Source: an uncultured Selenomonadaceae bacterium
GTDB taxonomy: Bacteria > Bacillota > Negativicutes > Selenomonadales > Selenomonadaceae
NCBI GenBank assembly: GCA_958415865.1
Contig: CATYZV010000006.1
Location: 1 to 17,501, forward strand
Length of the DNA stretch: 17,501 nucleotides
Direction: 5' to 3'
Shown in pieces: positions 13,462 to 17,501 of this stretch. The notes beneath the pieces were generated by a model. The model was not told the DNA's origin. It did not search any database and was given only the letters and a program-made list of their open reading frames with translations. The position numbers were made by a program, and so were the translations under genes. The first letter of the stretch is position 1; each line of letters opens with the position of its first letter.

Positions 13462-14598
13462 ATGCGGATAATGCACTTGTCAGATCTGCACATCGGCAAG
13501 CGTCTAAATGAATTTTCGCTGCTAGAGGATCAAGCGTACATCTTTAAGCAGATTGTAGATATAGCGAAAGAGCAGAAAGCAGAAGCTGTCATAATAGCGG
13601 GAGATGTATTTGACAAGTCTATCCCGTCGAGTGCAGCAGTGCAGCTTTTCGACGATTTTCTCAATGAATGGCATGAATTGGGGCTGCCGGTATTGATCAT
13701 CAGCGGCAATCACGACAGTGCCGAGCGTGTTGCATTCGGCGGCAGATTGTTTGAGCAGAGCGGCGTTTATATTTCACCCGTTTACGACGGTCATGTTAAA
13801 CAGGTTACGCTGACGGATGATTTCGGCAGTGTAAATTTTTATCTATTGCCATTTATAAAACCTTCGGCGGTAAGACCGTTTTTCCCTGACTTGCAGATAG
13901 AAACGTACAATGATGCAGTCAAAGCAGCTCTTAGCGGCCTGCCCGTCAATCCTGAGGAGCGCAATATCATCGTAGCGCATCAGTTTGTAACGGGTGCAGC
14001 TGTATCAGATTCGGAAGAAATTTTCGTCGGCGGCCTCGATAATATCGCCTCTGAGCTGTTCGATGATTTCGACTATGCGGCATTGGGACATATTCACACG
14101 CCGCAGCAAATCGGCAGGGAAAGCGTGCGTTACTGCGGCACGCCGCTCAAATACTCTTTTTCAGAAGCTGCTCAGGACAAATCCGTTACCATAATCGACT
14201 TTAAATCAAAAGGTGATTTGACGGTAGAAACTCATCGCTTGATGCCTAAGCATGATCTGCGCAAGATAAAGGGGCTTTACAACGATCTCGTCAGCCGTGA
14301 AAACTACAGCGAAGAAAATAGATACGACTATATTTCTGCTACTTTGACGGATGAACAGGAGATACCGCAGGCGATAGCGAAATTGCGAGTGATTTATCCC
14401 AATATCATGCAGCTTGCCTACGACAATGTGCGCAGCCGCATATCGCAGACGATAGAATCGTCCGATGTGAGCGAGATGAAGACACCGCTGGAGCTTTTTG
14501 ATGAATTTTACGCGCTGCAGAACAACCAGCCGATGGACGAAGAACAGCGCAGCCTGATGGCTCAGCTCATCAGCAGCATTTGGGAGGAAAAAGCATGA
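13462..14598 (+). CDS. sbcD: exonuclease subunit SbcD (Mre11-type nuclease)
   Basis: 378-residue nuclease subunit of the SbcCD complex, which cleaves hairpins and blocked DNA ends in recombination and repair. Mre11 phosphodiesterase motifs are all present: MHLSDLHIGK (D8, H10), IIAGDVFDK (D48), ISGNHDS (N83, H84), VAHQFV (H173) and ALGHIHTPQ (H210, H212). The cap domain and C-terminal SbcC-contact region follow. The ATG at 13462 is chosen because GGGAGGA sits 7 nt upstream and the family starts with M-R-I-x-H-x-S-D; the frame is open further upstream to 13351, but that part looks non-coding. The stop codon overlaps the sbcC start (ATGA). Confidence 0.96.
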   Translation: MRIMHLSDLHIGKRLNEFSLLEDQAYIFKQIVDIAKEQKAEAVIIAGDVFDKSIPSSAAVQLFDDFLNEWHELGLPVLIISGNHDSAERVAFGGRLFEQSGVYISPVYDGHVKQVTLTDDFGSVNFYLLPFIKPSAVRPFFPDLQIETYNDAVKAALSGLPVNPEERNIIVAHQFVTGAAVSDSEEIFVGGLDNIASELFDDFDYAALGHIHTPQQIGRESVRYCGTPLKYSFSEAAQDKSVTIIDFKSKGDLTVETHRLMPKHDLRKIKGLYNDLVSRENYSEENRYDYISATLTDEQEIPQAIAKLRVIYPNIMQLAYDNVRSRISQTIESSDVSEMKTPLELFDEFYALQNNQPMDEEQRSLMAQLISSIWEEKA

Positions 14599-17342
14599 GA
14601 CCTATATCACTTACTATATCAGCCTTCGGTCCTTATGCAGGTGAATGCCGCCTCGATTTAGCACAGCTCGGCGAAAAAGGGCTTTATCTGATAACGGGCG
14701 ATACGGGTGCGGGAAAGACGACATTATTTGATGCCATCACCTACGCTCTCTACGGTCAGACGAGCGGCGGCGTGCGTGAGACGGAAATGCTGCGCAGCAA
14801 ATACGCTGAAGCTGCGCGCCCTACATTTGTGGAAATGGAATTTGCCTACAAAGGAAAAATCTACACGATACGTCGCAGCCCTGAGTATATGCGCCCGGCA
14901 AAGCGCGGCACGGGACTTGTGCGCCAAAATTCCACGGCACGGCTTACCCTGCCGGATACAGAAGTGCCTCTTTCTACGGTCAAAGAAGTAAATCAAGCTG
15001 TAGTAGAGCTGCTGGGGCTGGATGTCAATCAATTTCGCCAGATAGCCATGATCGCCCAAGGCGATTTTCTGCGGCTCATCTACGCTTCCACGCCTGAGCG
15101 CAGCGACATCCTGCGGCGCATTTTCAACACACAGCCTTATAAACTATTGCAGGAAAAGCTCAGCGATGAATTTCGCCTGCTGCGGCGCGAATTTGAAAAC
15201 GTGCAGCAGAGTATAGCGCAGTATATCGAAGGCATAGCCCTGCCGCCCGGAGATGAGACGGATATCTCCTCTATGATGCCGCAGGAAACGGCTGAATATC
15301 TGGACAGGATAATCGAACAGGACAAGGCAGCGCACAAAGAAAAAATGATTCAGCAGCAGCAGTGCGAAGCAGAGCTGGCAAAGCTGACTGCGTCATTATC
15401 GCAGGTGCAGCATCAGGAAACGCTAAGAGCACAGCAAACACAGCTCAAAATGCAGATAGAAGCGGCTGTCCCTCAAAAAGCGCAGGCAGAATCTTCTTAC
15501 GCTGAGGCAAAAGAAAAATACGATACTATGCAGCCTCAGCTGACAGTACAGATTGAAAGCCTAAAGCAGGAACTGCCGCGCTACAAAGAGCTTACGGCAA
15601 AAAATGAGCAGCTGAAAAAACAGCAGGCGCGTGAACAGCAGCAGGCAGCACGGCTCAAAGCCGATAAAGAAAAGCTGGCAAAGCTCGATGCTGAAATCGC
15701 GGACTTAAATGCTTGCCTTGAAAAATCTGATGAAGCCAATGCTCAGCTTGAACAGTGCCGCGCGCTGCGCGATAAAACGGATGAATCACTGCGCCAGATA
15801 GACAAGCTCAATACTATGCTTGCTTCCTATAAAGAGCAGTGCCTGCAATTAAGAGAAAAAAATGCGGAATATAAAAAAGCTGCCGATGCACACAATCGCT
15901 TAAACATATCTTATACAGCTAAAAATAGCGCGTTTTTTGCTGAACAGGCGGGCATATTGGCGCAGAGCCTGCAAGAGGGTTCGCCCTGCCCTGTCTGCGG
16001 CTCTCTGTCCCACCCGCAGCCAGCGCAGCCGTCCGACAAAGCACCTTCACAAGCTGAGCTGGAAAAGCTGAAAGAGCGGCTCGACACTGCCGATAGAGCA
16101 AAGCAGCAAATATATTCTAAATGCGCACAGATAAGCGGCTATATCGACAGCATCAAGACAGAGATAAAAGCTCAGGCTGTTCACTGCTTGGGCGAGTATG
16201 CTCCCAAGACGCTGTTTCATGATGTTCAGGTGAAAAAAGATGATTTGACCGCAGCACAGAAGAAAAATACGCTCCTATTAAAAGAACTTCAGCAGGATAT
16301 AGCACAGCGGGAAAAATTAAAGCTGCGCCTTCAGCAGAATGTAGAACAGCAAAAACAATTAAGAGAATCTGTCTTGAATATATCGAGCGATTTGTCGCGC
16401 CTGCAAAGCGATAATGATAACGCGGCAAAAGAGCTTGCCGATATTAAAGCAGGATTGGTATGCAGTGATGAACGCACCTTGCTCGGCAGGATAAATGAGC
16501 TGCAAAGCACACTGGAACAGTTCAAAAATCAATGCCAGTCGGCGCAGAACAAGCTTGCCCGCATACAGCAGCAGATGACGGCTTGGCAGGCAGCTCTTGA
16601 GTCCGTCAGCTCGCAGATAACAGATGCGCCTTGCAATAAGGCAGAACTGACAGCTTTTCAGCAGGAATTACAGCTTAAAAAGGAGCAGCTCAGAGCAGAT
16701 ATTCTCGAACTGCACACCCGCTTGAACGGCAATGAGCGCACGCGCTCCAATCTGTCATCAAAGCTTAAATCCTTGGCGGCGAAAGAAAAGCAGTACACTT
16801 TAGTAAAATCGCTGACTGATACGGCGGGCGGCAGTCTCCTCGGCAAAGAGCGCATCAAGCTGGAAACGTATATTCAAATGCACTACTTCGAGCGCATAAT
16901 CGCCCGCGCCAATCTGCGGCTGATGGTGATGTCGCAGGGGCAGTATGAATTAATGCGCCGCAAGAGCTCAGAACATCTGCGCCTTCAGACAGGGCTGGAT
17001 CTCGATGTGATCGACCATTACAACGGGTCGGTGCGCAGCGTCAAAACACTCTCCGGAGGAGAATCCTTCAAGGCATCGCTGTCGCTGGCACTCGGCCTTG
17101 CCGATGAAATCCAGTTCTTTGCCGGCGGCATCCAGCTCGATACCATGTTCATCGACGAAGGCTTCGGCTCGCTTGACAGCGAATCGCTAAGCCAGGCGGT
17201 GCGGGTCCTATCCGGCCTCAGTGAAGACAACAAGCTGATCGGCATAATCTCACACGTAGCAGAGTTGAAAGAAAAGATTGATAAACAGCTCCAGATAACG
17301 AAACAGAATGAACAGGGCAGCAGCGTAAAAATCATCGTGTGA
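14595..17342 (+). CDS. sbcC: exonuclease subunit SbcC (Rad50-type ATPase)
   Basis: 915-residue SMC-like ATPase partner of SbcD. Walker [10 protein letters not shown] is at 35-43 and the Q-loop region IAQGDFLRL near 155-163. Two long Q/K/E-rich coiled coils (roughly 180-455 and 480-745) flank the zinc hook CPVC at 465-468, through which two SbcC molecules join. The C-terminal half of the ATPase has the ABC signature LSGGES at 819-824 and Walker [13 protein letters not shown] with D854 and E855. The ATG at 14595 is chosen over an in-frame TTG at 14580 because the strong site GGGAGGA lies between them; ATGA overlap with sbcD implies translational coupling. No clear terminator follows, only an A/T-rich TTTTTTGCAAAAAA stretch. 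Confidence 0.97.
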   Translation: MRPISLTISAFGPYAGECRLDLAQLGEKGLYLITGDTGAGKTTLFDAITYALYGQTSGGVRETEMLRSKYAEAARPTFVEMEFAYKGKIYTIRRSPEYMRPAKRGTGLVRQNSTARLTLPDTEVPLSTVKEVNQAVVELLGLDVNQFRQIAMIAQGDFLRLIYASTPERSDILRRIFNTQPYKLLQEKLSDEFRLLRREFENVQQSIAQYIEGIALPPGDETDISSMMPQETAEYLDRIIEQDKAAHKEKMIQQQQCEAELAKLTASLSQVQHQETLRAQQTQLKMQIEAAVPQKAQAESSYAEAKEKYDTMQPQLTVQIESLKQELPRYKELTAKNEQLKKQQAREQQQAARLKADKEKLAKLDAEIADLNACLEKSDEANAQLEQCRALRDKTDESLRQIDKLNTMLASYKEQCLQLREKNAEYKKAADAHNRLNISYTAKNSAFFAEQAGILAQSLQEGSPCPVCGSLSHPQPAQPSDKAPSQAELEKLKERLDTADRAKQQIYSKCAQISGYIDSIKTEIKAQAVHCLGEYAPKTLFHDVQVKKDDLTAAQKKNTLLLKELQQDIAQREKLKLRLQQNVEQQKQLRESVLNISSDLSRLQSDNDNAAKELADIKAGLVCSDERTLLGRINELQSTLEQFKNQCQSAQNKLARIQQQMTAWQAALESVSSQITDAPCNKAELTAFQQELQLKKEQLRADILELHTRLNGNERTRSNLSSKLKSLAAKEKQYTLVKSLTDTAGGSLLGKERIKLETYIQMHYFERIIARANLRLMVMSQGQYELMRRKSSEHLRLQTGLDLDVIDHYNGSVRSVKTLSGGESFKASLSLALGLADEIQFFAGGIQLDTMFIDEGFGSLDSESLSQAVRVLSGLSEDNKLIGIISHVAELKEKIDKQLQITKQNEQGSSVKIIV

Positions 17343-17371
17343 ACTTTTTTGCAAAAAAATAAAATAAAGTG

Positions 17372-17400
17372 TTGACAAACAAGCCCTGCTCATATATAAT
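17372..17400 (+). promoter_or_regulatory. consensus sigma-70 promoter of the tRNA gene
   Basis: TTGACA (17372-17377), exactly 17 bp, then TATAAT (17395-17400). Both hexamers are perfect, as expected for a strong stable-RNA promoter. Transcription should begin near 17407. Confidence 0.93.
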
Positions 17401-17406
17401 TATTTA

Positions 17407-17436
17407 TGCTTTCACCTGAGAGATACAAAGAAAGCA
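17407..17436 (+). other. hairpin in the 5' leader of the pre-tRNA
   Basis: TGCTTTC (17407-17413) and GAAAGCA (17430-17436) form a perfect 7-bp stem at the predicted 5' end of the transcript, 11 nt before the mature tRNA. It may protect the leader or guide processing; it is too near the start and lacks a T run to be a terminator. Confidence 0.5.
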
Positions 17437-17447
17437 CAATGATTGAT

Positions 17448-17501
17448 GGTTCACTAGCTCAGTTGGCAGAGCACCTGACTTTTAATCAGGGTGTCCCGAG
17501 T
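17448..17501 (+). tRNA. tRNA-Lys (anticodon UUU), 3' part cut by window end
   Basis: Acceptor strand GGTTCAC (17448-17454), TA, D-arm GCTC/GAGC (17457-17460 with 17469-17472), anticodon stem CCTGA/TCAGG and loop CTTTTAA place the anticodon TTT at 17481-17483. Then come the variable loop GTGTC, the T-stem strand CCGAG and the first T-loop base, where the window ends. All visible stems pair. It may be the first of a tRNA cluster. Confidence 0.95.

Noticed and set aside
13348..13512. 54-codon frame (starts MSDHFFEL) overlapping the sbcD start in another frame
   Set aside because: It has no ribosome site, runs into sbcD out of frame and covers the likely sbcD promoter.

Overview
The window reads as a chromosomal stretch of a mid-GC anaerobic Firmicute, most likely a Negativicute (Selenomonadales/Acidaminococcales-like). 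The basis is the order ispE - gntR - glmU - prs, the Negativicute look of the Crp-type regulator, the YibE/F protein and the frequent TTG starts with strong AGGAGG ribosome sites. The genus is not resolved, and no phage, IS or CRISPR is visible.

Layout. Positions 1-4570, plus strand: the 3' end of ispE, a GntR/FadR-type regulator, glmU, prs (strong terminator) and uppP (strong terminator). This block serves isoprenoid, UDP-GlcNAc, PRPP and undecaprenyl-phosphate supply, that is, cell-envelope precursors. Positions 4574-7346, minus strand: a tight operon of pth, an uncharacterised radical SAM protein and a short PaaK/F390-synthetase-like protein that lacks the adenylation motifs. Positions 7400-7720: a compact locus that I read as a par/Fst-like type I toxin-antitoxin module. 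It has a 26-residue membrane peptide gene on the plus strand and a convergent antisense RNA of about 67 nt on the minus strand, with a shared terminator and a direct repeat that places complementarity over the toxin start codon. Positions 7707-10240, minus strand: an operon of a Bcr/CflA-type drug exporter, a TetR repressor and a Crp/Fnr-type regulator, with a good promoter and an overlapping LmrA/YxaF-like operator. Positions 10480-13294, plus strand: a secreted purple-acid-phosphatase-like metallophosphoesterase and a YibE/F membrane protein. Positions 13462-17342, plus strand: sbcD-sbcC. After it comes a near-perfect consensus promoter and the first three quarters of a tRNA-Lys(UUU) gene, cut by the window end.

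The most unusual signal is the 7400-7720 module. The antitoxin promoter sits at the last codons of the Crp-like gene, and no other terminator is visible for the exporter operon. Read-through of that operon should therefore also produce antitoxin sequence, which would couple toxin silencing to efflux-operon expression. The second point of interest is the conserved-looking but catalytically stripped PaaK-like protein translated with a radical SAM enzyme.
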